A stretch of 64,000 nucleotides of DNA from Rubellimicrobium sp. CFH 75288 (GCF_009904055.1 NZ_WYDP01000001.1:186001-250000); one strand, 5' to 3'. Positions 35,005-43,820 are shown, numbered from the stretch's first letter. Numbers and translations: made by a program. Notes: generated by a model from the letters alone, not told the origin.

Positions 35005-35364
35005 ATGCCTCTTCCGCTTCGCGCCGCCCTCGGGGCGGCGGCCCTGACGCTGTTGCCGACGCTCGGCCTGGCCTGCTCCACCGCCAACACGGGGGCGCGC
35101 TGCATCACCGTGGCCGCCCAGCCGGCGGCAGAGGTCCAGCCGACCGTCCTGCGCTCGGCCTCCGTGGCGACGCCGCTCGTGGATGTGGGCGAGGTTCTGC
35201 CCCGCGGGCGCTACAACATCATCCTGAACGCCGATTATTACGGCCTGCCCCCGGTGCGGGACGGCTGGGTGTACATGCGCGTGGGCCAGGATGCGTTCCG
35301 CGTGGACTGGCGCAGCCATACCGTGCTGGAACGGGTGACGGACCGCGTGGCGGCCAACTTCTGA
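35005..35364 (+). CDS. Small exported protein, RcnB-like C-terminus
   Basis: 119 residues. A signal sequence (ALGAAALTLLPTLGLACSTA, residues 8-27) is followed by a short mature protein. Residues 70-112 (NADYYGLPPVRDGWVYMRVG, then DAFRVDWRSHTVLERV) resemble the RcnB-type periplasmic motif YGLPxPPxGxxWxRVG. RcnB in E. coli affects nickel/cobalt homeostasis, but most members are uncharacterised. GTGAGG precedes the ATG. Stands alone, 100 bases after xth. Family placement is by eye and tentative. Confidence 0.65.
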   Translation: MPLPLRAALGAAALTLLPTLGLACSTANTGARCITVAAQPAAEVQPTVLRSASVATPLVDVGEVLPRGRYNIILNADYYGLPPVRDGWVYMRVGQDAFRVDWRSHTVLERVTDRVAANF

Positions 35365-35368
35365 CCGC

Positions 35369-36508
35369 TCAGCCCGCGGCCGTGACGTCGTGGCCGTGCA
35401 GCCAGGCGTAGCGGCGCAGGAAGGCGGCCGGGGCGACAAGGCCGACCGCCGTCAGCGCAAGGGCCGCCGCCCGCCGGGACAGGCCGCGCAGGTGATAGTT
35501 GCGGGCATTCGCATCCGCTGCCGCGACGGCGCGCACCACGCGCGGGCGCCTCTGGGCCTGATAGCGCGCCAGCGCCTCGTCCAGCCGTCCGCCGCGGCCC
35601 ACCTCGCGTGCGAGGACCCAGGCATCCTCGAGTGCGAGATTCGCTCCCTGTGCAAGAAAGGGCAGCGTCGGATGGGCCGCGTCCCCCACCAGCACGCGCG
35701 TGGCATCGTGCCAGCGCAGCGGGACGGGGCGACGGAACAGGCCCCAGCGACCCGTTTCCTCCACCCGCGCGAGGATCGCGGCCAGCGGCGGGGCCACGTC
35801 CGCGAAGGCCGCCCGCAGCGCGTCGGGGCTGTCGCGCAGGTGCCAGCCCTCCTCGGCCCAGCCGCGCTCCTCGCGCACGGCCACGAGGTTGGTCCACCCT
35901 TCCCCCAGGGGATAGGTAACGACATGCCGGCCCGGCGCCATCCAGATCCGCGCCACGGGGTCGTGCGGCGCGCGGACGAGGGCGCGCCAGGCCACCTGCC
36001 CCGCAAAGGTCGGGCCCGCCTCGGTCAGAAGGCCCGCCCGCAGGACCGAGCGGATGCCGTCCGCCCCCACGACCAGCGGCGCGGCCAGCCGCTCGCCCCC
36101 CGCGGTCACGACCGCACCGGGGACGGACGAGTCCACCGGCGTTCCCGTCCGCAGGGGCAGGCCGGCCTCGTCCATTGCCCGCGCGAGCACGTCCAGAAGG
36201 GCAGTGCGGCGGATGAACACCCAGCGGCCGGGCGACGGAACCGGAAAGCGCGCGAGCCTGCGCCCCGTCAGCGCGTCGTGCGGCTCGACCGCCTCGGCCG
36301 GAACGCCCCTGCGCGCCACGAGCGCGTCGAGTCCGAGGCCGCGCAGAACCGCCATGCCGTTTGGCGTGACCTGGAGGCCCGCCCCGATCTCGGCCAGGGC
36401 GGGAGCGCGCTCGAGGACCAGGGGGCGCAGGCCGCGGCGGTGCAGGGTCAGGGCGGATGCCAGCCCCGCGATCCCCCCGCCGACGATGAGGGCGTCAGTC
36501 GTCGCGAT
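35369..36508 (-). CDS. FAD-dependent aromatic monooxygenase, no canonical start codon
   Basis: Group A flavin monooxygenase resembling salicylate or 3-hydroxybenzoate 6-hydroxylases. The ADP-binding motif ALIVGGGIAGLASALTLHRR is encoded from about 36490 down, and the second FAD motif LVGDAAHPTLPFLAQGANLA is intact. The first ATG in frame is at 36355, which would delete the GxGxxG motif. Between the upstream in-frame stop (in dksA, about 36547) and 36355 there is no ATG, GTG or TTG. I extended the call to an ATC codon at 36508, just after AGAAGG and overlapping the dksA stop. A 379-residue protein results. Rare start, sequence error or decay are all possible. Confidence 0.68.
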   Translation of the reverse strand: MATTDALIVGGGIAGLASALTLHRRGLRPLVLERAPALAEIGAGLQVTPNGMAVLRGLGLDALVARRGVPAEAVEPHDALTGRRLARFPVPSPGRWVFIRRTALLDVLARAMDEAGLPLRTGTPVDSSVPGAVVTAGGERLAAPLVVGADGIRSVLRAGLLTEAGPTFAGQVAWRALVRAPHDPVARIWMAPGRHVVTYPLGEGWTNLVAVREERGWAEEGWHLRDSPDALRAAFADVAPPLAAILARVEETGRWGLFRRPVPLRWHDATRVLVGDAAHPTLPFLAQGANLALEDAWVLAREVGRGGRLDEALARYQAQRRPRVVRAVAAADANARNYHLRGLSRRAAALALTAVGLVAPAAFLRRYAWLHGHDVTAAG

Positions 36509-36917
36509 GCACCTTCTCCCGCCGCTCGTGGCGTTCCTGGGCTTCGAGCGTCATGGTGGCGATGGGGCGGGCATCGAGACGCTTGAGCGAGATCGGCTCG
36601 CCCGTAATCTCGCAATAGCCGTATTCGCCATCCTCGATCCGGCGCAGGGCCGCGTCGATCTTGGCGACGAGCTTGCGCTGCCGGTCGCGGGTGCGCAGCT
36701 CGAGCGCCCGGTCGGTCTCCTCGCTGGCGCGGTCGGCGATGTCGGGGATGTTGCGCGTGGCGCCCTTCATCCCCTCGATGGTTTCGCGGGATTCCTCGAG
36801 GATCTCGGCCTTCCAGGCGAGCAGCTTGCGGCGGAAGTATTCGAGCTGCCGCTCGTTCATGAAGGGTTCGTCCTCTGCGGGACGGTAATCCTCCGGAAGG
36901 AAGACCTCGGCTTTCAT
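36495..36917 (-). CDS. dksA: DksA/TraR-family RNA polymerase regulator
   Basis: 140 residues. Binds the RNA polymerase secondary channel and with ppGpp controls rRNA and amino-acid genes. N-terminal coiled coil about 20-95 (FRRKLLAWKAEILEESRETI, then RASEETDRALELRTRDRQRK). The zinc-finger region has only one cysteine (GYCEITGEP), the other three positions being Thr/Thr/Ala-like, so it probably does not need zinc; single-cysteine forms are known in alphaproteobacteria and in Pseudomonas DksA2. GGGAGCAGCC before the ATG fixes the start. Its 3' end overlaps the monooxygenase N-terminal codons. Confidence 0.93.
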   Translation of the reverse strand: MKAEVFLPEDYRPAEDEPFMNERQLEYFRRKLLAWKAEILEESRETIEGMKGATRNIPDIADRASEETDRALELRTRDRQRKLVAKIDAALRRIEDGEYGYCEITGEPISLKRLDARPIATMTLEAQERHERREKVHRDD

Positions 36918-37269
36918 GGCTGCTCCCCTTGTCCCGATCCGGGGGGGCCACGAAGGCGCCCGTCCCGGCAACCCCACTGTCCTTAGCGGGCTCCTTACTT
37001 CGGGTGCTCTCCCCTGTCACGCCCCCTTTTCCGTGATTGTCGTCCGCCGGGCGGACGGCGGAGAGCGGCGCCGGGCCCAAGGCTCTGGTCGCGCGCGCCT
37101 TCCCGGCGATTCAGGTGCTTGCGCCGCGATGCTGACGTGGCCCCGAGGCCACGGATGCCGACGGGCCGGTGGGTGGCGCCACGATTTCGCCGCAATCGGG
37201 CCGCTCCTTCGCCCCGCCCGTCGCGGTGGAGGACCGCCACGCCATGACCCGCCGCGCCGTCGCCGCGCC
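36918..37269. other. 352-base region between dksA and the DUF2927 gene
   Basis: Divergent intergenic region, no convincing gene. On the minus strand GTGACA (37020-37015) and TAAGGA (36997-36992), 17 bases apart, could be the dksA promoter. CGTGGCC-CCGA-GGCCACG (37136-37153) is a perfect 7-base hairpin of unknown role. Open frames continue through on both strands but show no ribosome site or recognisable protein. Confidence 0.5.
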
Positions 37270-38628
37270 ATGAAGCTCGCAGCCCTCGTCCTGACCGGGC
37301 TTCTGGCGGCCTGCGCGCCGGTCACGCTCGCCGTGCCGACGGCGCGGGCCCTGCCCGAGGCCGCGCCCGGCTCCGGGCCGCTCCCCTTTGCCGGTCCCGC
37401 CGGCCCTCCCCTGCGCTCCAACGCCGAGATGGCCCGCGACATCCTGGATCTGGCCTTTGCCCTCGAAGGCGGGCGTCCGGTGGCGGCGCTGAGCCGGTTC
37501 GAGGGACCGGTGCGCCTGCGCGTGCGGGGTCCGGCCCCGCCCGGCCTCGGGCGCGAGCTGTCGCTGCTTCTCGCGCGGCTGCGGAGCGAGGCGCGCCTTC
37601 CGATCCGGCAGGTGGCGGCGGACAGGCCGGCCGAGATCACGGTGCAGGCCGTCCCCGCGGCCGAGATCGCCCGCGCGGCCCCGCAGGCGGCCTGCTTCGT
37701 CGTGCCCGAGGCCGAGGACTGGGACGACTTCCTGCGCCTGCGGGGCACCGGGGCGCTCGACTGGGCCCGCGTGGTCCGCCGGCACCGCGCGGCGGTGTTC
37801 GTGCCCTCCGACGCCGCCCCGCAGGAGATCCGCGATTGCCTGCACGAGGAGGTGGCCCAGGCGCTCGGCCCGCTCAACGACCTGTGGCACCTGCCGGATT
37901 CGGTGTTCAACGACGACAACGTGCACGGCACGCTGACGGGCTTCGACATGCTCGTGCTGCGGGCGCTGAACGACGGGGCGCTGCGCGCGGGCATGAGCCG
38001 GGCCGAGGTGGCCGCGCGCCTGCCGGGCATCCTCGCCCGGCTCAACCCTGCCGGAGAGCAGGGGGATGCGGGACCGGTGACGCGCCTGCCTGTCGAATGG
38101 GCCCGCGCGATGGAGGAGGCCCATGCCGAGGCCGCGGGTCCCGTCCGCAGGCGCCGGGCTGCGGAAGCCGCGGTCGGCATGGCCCGCGCGGCCGGCCCTG
38201 CCCCCCGCCTCGAAGGTTCGGCGCTTCTCGCGCTCGGACGCCTGCAGGCCTCGGCCGAACCGCAAGAGGCCCGGGCGACCTTTGCGGCGGCCCATCGGGC
38301 CTTTGACCGCTCGCCCGCGGCCGCGCTGCACCGGGCCCATGCCGCCATGCAGCTGATGGCCTTCGCCCTCGCCGAAGGCGAGCCCGGGCCCGTGCTCGAC
38401 CTGGCGGCCGAGGCGCTGCCCGTGGCCGAGGCGCATGGCAACGCCGCGCTGGCCGCGACGATCCTGCTTCTGCGTGCGGAGGCGCTCGAGAGCCTCGGCC
38501 GGCCGGCGGCGGCAAGGGCGGCGCGGCTGGACGGCCTCGCCCGGGCACGCTACGGGTTCGGCCGTCCCGAGGCGGTGGATGCGCGGCTTCGGGAGGTCCG
38601 CTCGCTCCGCCCCGTCGCCCTTCGGTGA
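37270..38628 (+). CDS. DUF2927 lipoprotein
   Basis: 452 residues. Lipoprotein signal VLTGLLAACAP (lipobox Cys near residue 16). The DUF2927 core (about 55-260) includes the zinc-peptidase-like CLHEEVAQALGPLNDLWHL and SVFNDDNVHGTLTGFDMLVL. The C-terminal third is Ala/Arg-rich helical repeat sequence (TPR-like feel, not assigned). Function of the family is unknown; the HEExxQ motif suggests a metal site. ATG chosen where the signal peptide starts; the frame upstream is not coding. Confidence 0.82.
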   Translation: MKLAALVLTGLLAACAPVTLAVPTARALPEAAPGSGPLPFAGPAGPPLRSNAEMARDILDLAFALEGGRPVAALSRFEGPVRLRVRGPAPPGLGRELSLLLARLRSEARLPIRQVAADRPAEITVQAVPAAEIARAAPQAACFVVPEAEDWDDFLRLRGTGALDWARVVRRHRAAVFVPSDAAPQEIRDCLHEEVAQALGPLNDLWHLPDSVFNDDNVHGTLTGFDMLVLRALNDGALRAGMSRAEVAARLPGILARLNPAGEQGDAGPVTRLPVEWARAMEEAHAEAAGPVRRRRAAEAAVGMARAAGPAPRLEGSALLALGRLQASAEPQEARATFAAAHRAFDRSPAAALHRAHAAMQLMAFALAEGEPGPVLDLAAEALPVAEAHGNAALAATILLLRAEALESLGRPAAARAARLDGLARARYGFGRPEAVDARLREVRSLRPVALR

Positions 38629-38635
38629 GGCTGCC

Positions 38636-38803
38636 ATGATCCTTCCCCTTCTCGGCCTGGCGATCGGCGCCGTCCTGGGCACGCTGGCGGCGCGGCGGCG
38701 GGGCGGCAAGCCCGCCGATCTCGTGCAGTGGGCGCTAGTCTGGGCGCTGATCGGGGGCCTCGTGGGGGTCTTTGTCACGATCGCGGCAACACGCCTCGCT
38801 TGA
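38636..38803 (+). CDS. Two-span membrane miniprotein
   Basis: 55 residues, too short for many gene callers. Two hydrophobic segments (residues 3-20, LPLLGLAIGAVLGTLAA, and 30-50, LVQWALVWALIGGLVGVFVT) are joined by a basic turn RRRGGKPADL. The gene begins 7 bases after the DUF2927 stop with GGTGAGG upstream, so it is the second gene of that operon. Similar small proteins in Rhodobacteraceae carry unreliable names; I assign no function. Confidence 0.72.
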   Translation: MILPLLGLAIGAVLGTLAARRRGGKPADLVQWALVWALIGGLVGVFVTIAATRLA

Positions 38804-38837
38804 GGGGGGCCGGACCCGGCCCCATATGGGTCGGGCG

Positions 38838-39548
38838 ATGATGAAGTTTCTTCCCATCCTGCTTACGCTGGTGGCGGCCGTGGTCTATGCGCGGCTGATG
38901 GCCTGGCGCACGGCGCGCGAACTCGACACCCGCTCGGCCGAGCTGATCGACCCGGCCCTGCGACCCGCGCTGGGGCGGCTCGCGGCCGCGCTCGACATCC
39001 CGCGGGTGCGGGTGCACCTGTATGACGTGCCGATGGTCAATGCGCTGGCGCTGCATGACGGGCGGATCTTTGTCACGCGGGGCCTCTATGACCGCTTCCG
39101 CGCCGGGCAGGTGACGGACGAGGAACTGGCTGCGGTGGTGGCGCACGAGCTGGGCCATGTGGCGCTGGGCCATGCGCGACGGCGGCTGATCGACTTCACG
39201 GGGCAGAACGCGGCGGCGATGGGGCTGGCGCTGGTGCTGGGGCGGATCATCCCCGGCCTGGGCCCTCTCGTGGCGCAGTGGCTGATGGGGCTGGTCGCCG
39301 CGGGGCTGTCGCGGCGGGCGGAATACGAGGCGGACGAATACGCCGCGGCGCTGCTGATGAAGGCGGGGATGGGAACGGCGCCGCTCAAGCGCCTGCTCGC
39401 CAAGCTGGGGACGATGGCCGGGCGGCGCGGGGCCGAGCCGCCGGCCTGGCTGATGACCCACCCGAGGACCGAGGCGCGCATCGCCGCCATCGAGGCGCAC
39501 GAGGCGCGCTGGACCGGGATCAGCGCGGGGGGGGATGCTCGCTCCTGA
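38838..39548 (+). CDS. M48-family zinc metalloprotease
   Basis: 236 residues. N-terminal membrane span (about 4-20). Zinc site HELGH in AAVVAHELGHVALGHARRRL, with the third ligand Glu in RRAEYEADEYAA. Hydrophobic stretch between them (MGLALVLGRIIPGLGPLVAQ) gives an HtpX-like topology with the catalytic domain partly membrane-bound. Likely envelope quality control. Two adjacent ATGs (38838, 38841) are possible starts. Its last 29 bases overlap the convergent holC gene. Confidence 0.87.
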   Translation: MMKFLPILLTLVAAVVYARLMAWRTARELDTRSAELIDPALRPALGRLAAALDIPRVRVHLYDVPMVNALALHDGRIFVTRGLYDRFRAGQVTDEELAAVVAHELGHVALGHARRRLIDFTGQNAAAMGLALVLGRIIPGLGPLVAQWLMGLVAAGLSRRAEYEADEYAAALLMKAGMGTAPLKRLLAKLGTMAGRRGAEPPAWLMTHPRTEARIAAIEAHEARWTGISAGGDARS

Positions 39549-39984
39549 GCGTCCAGCGTCCGTCCTCGCGCACGAAGTAGCGCACCGGGACGCCCGCGGC
39601 GACGGCGGCCCGCCACTGGTCGCGGGCGGTGCGGCGCGCGGCCTCGTCGTCCTCGTCGAACAGGATGCAGACCCGCTGCGCCGATGCGGCCTCGCCCTCG
39701 GCCAGCGCCGCGCCGTCGATCAGGACGAGGCAGTCCCGCCCGCTCGCGGCCGGGGTCCAGGTCAGCAGGACCGGCTGGAGCGCGTCGTGGGGACCTCCGG
39801 CCAGGCCGTGGGGGCGGAAGCCGTCGCCGTCCGTCCAGAGGGCGAGGTCCAGCGCCTCCATCCGCGCGCGGTCGGTCCCGCGCAGCTCCACCCGCCAGCC
39901 CCGCGCCAGGATGCGGTCCAGAAGCTGGGGCAGCGCCGTGTCGGGCGGGGTGCCGCGGGTGCCGTAGAACATCGCCTCGGCCAT
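39520..39984 (-). CDS. holC: DNA polymerase III chi subunit
   Basis: 154 residues. Chi links the clamp loader to single-strand-binding protein. Family pattern: MFYGTRGTPPDTALPQLLDR, then LARGWRVELRGTDRARMEAL, DALQPVLLTWT and CILFDEDDEAARRTARDQW. The gene follows pepA on the same strand (31-base gap), the usual pepA-holC order in proteobacteria. Tail-to-tail overlap with the M48 protease gene. Confidence 0.92.
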   Translation of the reverse strand: MAEAMFYGTRGTPPDTALPQLLDRILARGWRVELRGTDRARMEALDLALWTDGDGFRPHGLAGGPHDALQPVLLTWTPAASGRDCLVLIDGAALAEGEAASAQRVCILFDEDDEAARRTARDQWRAAVAAGVPVRYFVREDGRWTLRSEHPPPR

Positions 39985-40015
39985 GATCGCGCCGATCCCG
40001 TCCGGGCCCCTGCCC

Positions 40016-41482
40016 CTAGCCCTCGAACCGGTCGCGCACGAGGCGGTCGAGCGTCATCACCCCCCAGCCCGTCGCCCCCTTGGGCGAGAGCGCCGTCTCG
40101 GCCTTGACCTTGGCCACCCCGGCGATGTCGATGTGGCACCAGGGCGTGCCCTCGCGGATGAACCGCTTGAGGAACTGCGCCGCGGTGATCGAGCCGCCGT
40201 CGCGGCCGCCCACGTTCTTCATGTCGGCCACGTCGCTCTTGAGCATGGCGTCGTAGGCGTCGCCCATGGGCATGCGCCACGCCCCCTCGCCCTCGGCGCG
40301 GGCGGCGGCCACCAGGGCATCGGCGAGCGCGTCATCATTGGAGAACACACCCGCATTCTCGTGGCCGAGCGCGACGATGATGGCGCCGGTCAGCGTGGCC
40401 AGGTTGACGATGGCGCGAGGGGCATAGGTCTCCTGCGCGTGCCAGAGCACGTCGGCCAGCACGAGCCGCCCCTCGGCGTCGGTGTTGATGATCTCGACCG
40501 TGTCGCCCTTGAGCGAGCGGACCACGTCGCCGGGCCGCGTGGCGCGCCCCGAGGGCATGTTCTCGACGAGGCCCACAAGGCCCACGACATTGGCGCGGGC
40601 CTTGCGGCGGGCGAGCGTGCGCATGACGCCCGCGACGGTGGCCGCGCCCGCCATGTCCATCGTCATGTCGTCCATGCCGGAGGCGGGCTTGATCGAGATG
40701 CCGCCCGTGTCGAAGCACACGCCCTTGCCCACGAGCGCGAGCGGCGCCTCGTCCCCGCCGCCGGTCCAACGCATCACGACCACGCGCGAGGGGCTCTCGG
40801 AGCCCTGCCCCACCGCCAGCAGCAGCCGCATCCCGATCCGCTCGAGCGCCGCCTCGTCGAGCACCTCCACCTCGAGGCCGAGATCGCGCAGCCCCTCGAG
40901 ACGGGTGGCGAACTCGGTGGTGGTCAGGACGTTGGCAGGCTCGCTCACCAGGTCGCGGGCGAAGAACACGCCCTCGGCCACGGCCGCGAAGGGCTCCAGA
41001 CGCGCCGCCGCCCCCTCGGGGTCGGCGCACAGGATCGTGACGGGGCCCGGCGCCTCGCGTTCTCCGGTCTTGTGGGCGGCGAAGTCGTAGGCGCGCAAGG
41101 TGAGCGCCATGACCGTCTCCTCGAGCAGGGGCGCATCGCCCGCGGCCACGGTCAGCGCGCCCGTGCCGCGATGCTTGGCGATCGCGCCGCCCGCCGCGCG
41201 CGCCTCGGCCGGGCCGGGGCGGCGGGGCGCCTTGACGACGATCAGCGCCTCGGCCGCGAGGCCGCCGGGCCAGGCCATCACCGTGGCCTCTCCGGGCTTG
41301 AGCTTGGCCCAGGCGGGCGCGGCGAGCATCCGCGACAGCGCCTTGCGCGTGGCCCGGTCCACCGCCCGCGCGGCCGCGGGCAGACGCCCCTCGGGCGGGA
41401 CGAGAAGCGCGAGCCGCCCCTCGACGGCGGGCAGGGCGGCGGGGTCCAGCGGGCGGAACTGGGGCGTGACGGGCTCGGTCAT
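40016..41482 (-). CDS. pepA: Leucyl aminopeptidase (M17)
   Basis: 488 residues. Two-metal cytosolic aminopeptidase; removes N-terminal leucine and other residues. C-terminal catalytic domain: LVGKGVCFDTGGISIKPASG with the Lys/Asp ligands, MTMDMAGAATV, and the M17 signature NTDAEGRLVLADVLWHA. E. coli PepA also binds DNA; whether this one does is unknown. Divergent from lptF with a 116-base gap holding two mirror-image promoter-like boxes. ATG has AAAGGAG upstream. Confidence 0.94.
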   Translation of the reverse strand: MTEPVTPQFRPLDPAALPAVEGRLALLVPPEGRLPAAARAVDRATRKALSRMLAAPAWAKLKPGEATVMAWPGGLAAEALIVVKAPRRPGPAEARAAGGAIAKHRGTGALTVAAGDAPLLEETVMALTLRAYDFAAHKTGEREAPGPVTILCADPEGAAARLEPFAAVAEGVFFARDLVSEPANVLTTTEFATRLEGLRDLGLEVEVLDEAALERIGMRLLLAVGQGSESPSRVVVMRWTGGGDEAPLALVGKGVCFDTGGISIKPASGMDDMTMDMAGAATVAGVMRTLARRKARANVVGLVGLVENMPSGRATRPGDVVRSLKGDTVEIINTDAEGRLVLADVLWHAQETYAPRAIVNLATLTGAIIVALGHENAGVFSNDDALADALVAAARAEGEGAWRMPMGDAYDAMLKSDVADMKNVGGRDGGSITAAQFLKRFIREGTPWCHIDIAGVAKVKAETALSPKGATGWGVMTLDRLVRDRFEG

Positions 41483-41507
41483 CGGGGCTCCTTTCGGCTC
41501 GGCCGTT

Positions 41508-41569
41508 CCTAGCCCGCCGTCCGGGCCGCGACCAGAGGACGGTTCAACCCGGCCGCGATCCGGGCTAGG
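41508..41569. promoter_or_regulatory. Mirror-image CTAGG boxes between pepA and lptF
   Basis: CCTAGCCCG (41508-41516) and CGGGCTAGG (41561-41569) form a perfect 9-base inverted repeat. Read outward, each half gives a CTAGG-type -10 box at a fitting distance from the pepA and lptF starts; TTCAAC (41543-41548) could be the -35 for lptF. Either divergent promoters with equal boxes or an operator. Confidence 0.4.
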
Positions 41570-41598
41570 GCTGGAGAGGCGCGGCGCGGAGGGGGCCC

Positions 41599-42732
41599 TT
41601 GGGCCGGATCGACCGATACATCCTGTGGCAGTTCATGCTCGTCTTCGGGCTGACCGCGCTCGTGCTCGTGATGATCTACTGGGTCAACCGGGCCGTGGTC
41701 CTGTTCGACCAGCTGATCTCGGACGGGCAGTCGGCCTGGGTGTTCCTGGAGTTCACCGCCCTGGCGCTGCCGGGCGTCGTCAAGCTCGTCCTGCCCCTCG
41801 CGGCCTTCGTGGCAGCGCTCGTGGCGCTCAACCGGCTGACGGGGGATTCCGAGTTCGTGGTCCTGCAGGCGACGGGGGCCTCGCCGTGGCGGCTGGCCCG
41901 CCCCGTGCTCGCCTTCGGCCTGATCGTCATGGCCCTGATGTCGGTCCTGTCGCACGGCCTCGTGCCGGCAAGCATCGGCCGGATCGACTCGCGCCAGGCC
42001 GAGATCGCCGAGACGGCGACCGCCCGCCTGCTGCGCGAGGGGGAGTTCGTGAGCCCCGTGCCCGGCGTCACGCTCTACATCGCCTCCGTCTCCGCGCAGG
42101 GCGAGCTGAGGGGGCTTCTGCTGTCGGACAGCCGCGAGGGCGGGGAACCCACGACCTACACGGCGAGCCACGCCTATCTCGTGCGCGGCGAGGGGGGACC
42201 GCAGCTCGTCATGGTGGACGGCCAGATGCAGCGCATCGACCCCCGGACGGGGGGGCTTCTCGTGACGCGCTATGCCGATCTGGTCTATGACCTGAGCCCG
42301 CTTCTGCCCTCCGGCGGCTCCGATGCCCGCTCCTGGCGCGAGGTGGGCACGCTGGAGCTGCTCCGGCCCACGCCCGCGCTCGAGGCGGAAACCGGTCGCA
42401 GCGCCGCCCGCCTGCGCGCCGAAGGGCACAACCGCATGGCCGAGACGCTGCTGGCGCCGGTCGCGGCGCTTCTGGCGCTGGCGGCCATGTTGCAGGGCGG
42501 GTTCAGCCGCTTCGGCGCCTGGAAACAGGTGGCGCTGGGCATCCTGCTCGCCATCGCGGTCAAGGCCGTGGAGGCCGTCGCCCTTCAAGCCGCGCGCGAC
42601 GACCCTGCCCTCTGGCCCCTCGTCTATGCGCCCGCCCTGTTCGGCCTCGCGGTCGGGGCGCTGCTGCTGGCACGGGCGGCGCGTCCCTGGCGGCGCGCCG
42701 GGCGGGCCGATCCCGCGGAGGCGCCGGCGTGA
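41599..42732 (+). CDS. lptF: LPS export permease LptF
   Basis: 377 residues, inner-membrane half of the LptB2FG transporter that extracts lipopolysaccharide. Spans: about 10-32, 55-78, 98-118 in the N-terminal part, then a periplasmic beta-jellyroll (about 125-265) and three C-terminal spans (282-365). The start MGRIDRYILWQFMLVFGLTA is typical. TTG start with GCGGAGGGGG upstream. The stop overlaps the lptG start (GTGA), so they are coupled, as expected for subunits made one to one. lptB is not in the window. Confidence 0.93.
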   Translation: MGRIDRYILWQFMLVFGLTALVLVMIYWVNRAVVLFDQLISDGQSAWVFLEFTALALPGVVKLVLPLAAFVAALVALNRLTGDSEFVVLQATGASPWRLARPVLAFGLIVMALMSVLSHGLVPASIGRIDSRQAEIAETATARLLREGEFVSPVPGVTLYIASVSAQGELRGLLLSDSREGGEPTTYTASHAYLVRGEGGPQLVMVDGQMQRIDPRTGGLLVTRYADLVYDLSPLLPSGGSDARSWREVGTLELLRPTPALEAETGRSAARLRAEGHNRMAETLLAPVAALLALAAMLQGGFSRFGAWKQVALGILLAIAVKAVEAVALQAARDDPALWPLVYAPALFGLAVGALLLARAARPWRRAGRADPAEAPA

Positions 42733-43820
42733 TCCTGGACCGCTACCTCGCCCGCCGTTTTGCGCGCACGCTGCTGTCCACCTTCGGCGCGATCTTTCTC
42801 GTGCTGACGCTCGTGGGCCTGATCGAGCATATCCGCCGCTTCGGCGACCAGACGGAGGGGCTGGGCGGGGTGGTGGCGCTGACCCTGCTCGCGGTGCCGT
42901 CGGAGCTGCACATGGCGCTGCCGCTGGTGGCGATCCTCGGCGCGATCGTCCTGTTCCTCGGCCTCGCGCGCTCGTCGGAACTCGTGGTCGTGCGCGGCTC
43001 GGGCCGCTCGGCGCTGCGGGCGCTGCTCGGGCCGGGCCTCGTCGCAATCATGGCCGGCGCGCTGGCGGCGGGCATCCTCAATCCGATCGTCGCCGCGACC
43101 TCGCGCGAATACGAGGCCCGGCTCGACCGCCTGTCCGGCCGCGGCTCCACCCTCGCCCTCGCGGACGAGGGGCTGTGGCTGCGGCAGGGCGGGCCGGAGG
43201 GACAGGCCGTGATCCGCGCGCGGGGGGCCAATCTCGACGGGACGCTCCTGCGCGGGGTGTCCTTTCTGCTGCTCGACGCCGAGGGCCGCCCGCGCGAGCG
43301 GGTGGACGCGGCCGAGGCCCGCCTGGGCGACGGCGCCTGGCTGCTGCGGGACGCCAAGTCCTGGCCGCTCGAGGCGCGCAATCCCGAAGCCGCGGCCCGG
43401 TTGCACCCGACGCTCGCCCTGCCCTCGACGCTCACCGCCGACGAGATCCGCAACAGCTTCGGCGCACCCTCGGCCATTCCGATCTGGGAGCTGCCGCGCT
43501 TCATCGCGCGGCTGGAGGAGGCGGGATTCGCCGCGCGCCGGCACCTCACCTACCTGCACATGGAACTCGCCCAGCCCGTGCTGCTGCTTGCGATGACGCT
43601 GATCGCGGCCGTGTTCACCATGCATCATCCGAGGGGACGGCGGACCGGTGTCCTTGCGCTTCTGGCGGTGCTGACGGGCTTTGCGGTCTGGGTGCTGCGC
43701 AACGTCTCGCAGGTTCTGGGCGAGACAGGGCAGATCCCGCCGGCCCTCGCCGCCTGGGCGCCGCCCGTCGCGGCCGTCCTGCTGGCGCTCGCCATGCTGC
43801 TCCAGCAGGAGGAGACATGA
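42729..43820 (+). CDS. lptG: LPS export permease LptG
   Basis: 363 residues, partner of LptF. Start MILDRYLARRFARTLLSTFG, first spans at about 12-35 and 58-80, periplasmic jellyroll (about 120-265), C-terminal spans at 275-292, 302-322 and 333-352. GTG start overlapping the lptF stop; its stop overlaps the lptD ATG (ATGA). The order lptF-lptG-lptD couples the inner- and outer-membrane ends of the LPS bridge. Confidence 0.93.
   Translation: MILDRYLARRFARTLLSTFGAIFLVLTLVGLIEHIRRFGDQTEGLGGVVALTLLAVPSELHMALPLVAILGAIVLFLGLARSSELVVVRGSGRSALRALLGPGLVAIMAGALAAGILNPIVAATSREYEARLDRLSGRGSTLALADEGLWLRQGGPEGQAVIRARGANLDGTLLRGVSFLLLDAEGRPRERVDAAEARLGDGAWLLRDAKSWPLEARNPEAAARLHPTLALPSTLTADEIRNSFGAPSAIPIWELPRFIARLEEAGFAARRHLTYLHMELAQPVLLLAMTLIAAVFTMHHPRGRRTGVLALLAVLTGFAVWVLRNVSQVLGETGQIPPALAAWAPPVAAVLLALAMLLQQEET

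Noticed and set aside
36916-37269. Frame extension upstream of the DUF2927 lipoprotein
   Set aside because: The lipoprotein signal peptide starts at 37270; the extension has no ribosome site or conserved sequence.
42323-43816. Long in-frame extension upstream of lptD
   Set aside because: It overlaps lptF/lptG in another frame and is Arg/Ala/Pro noise; the signal peptide begins at 43817.
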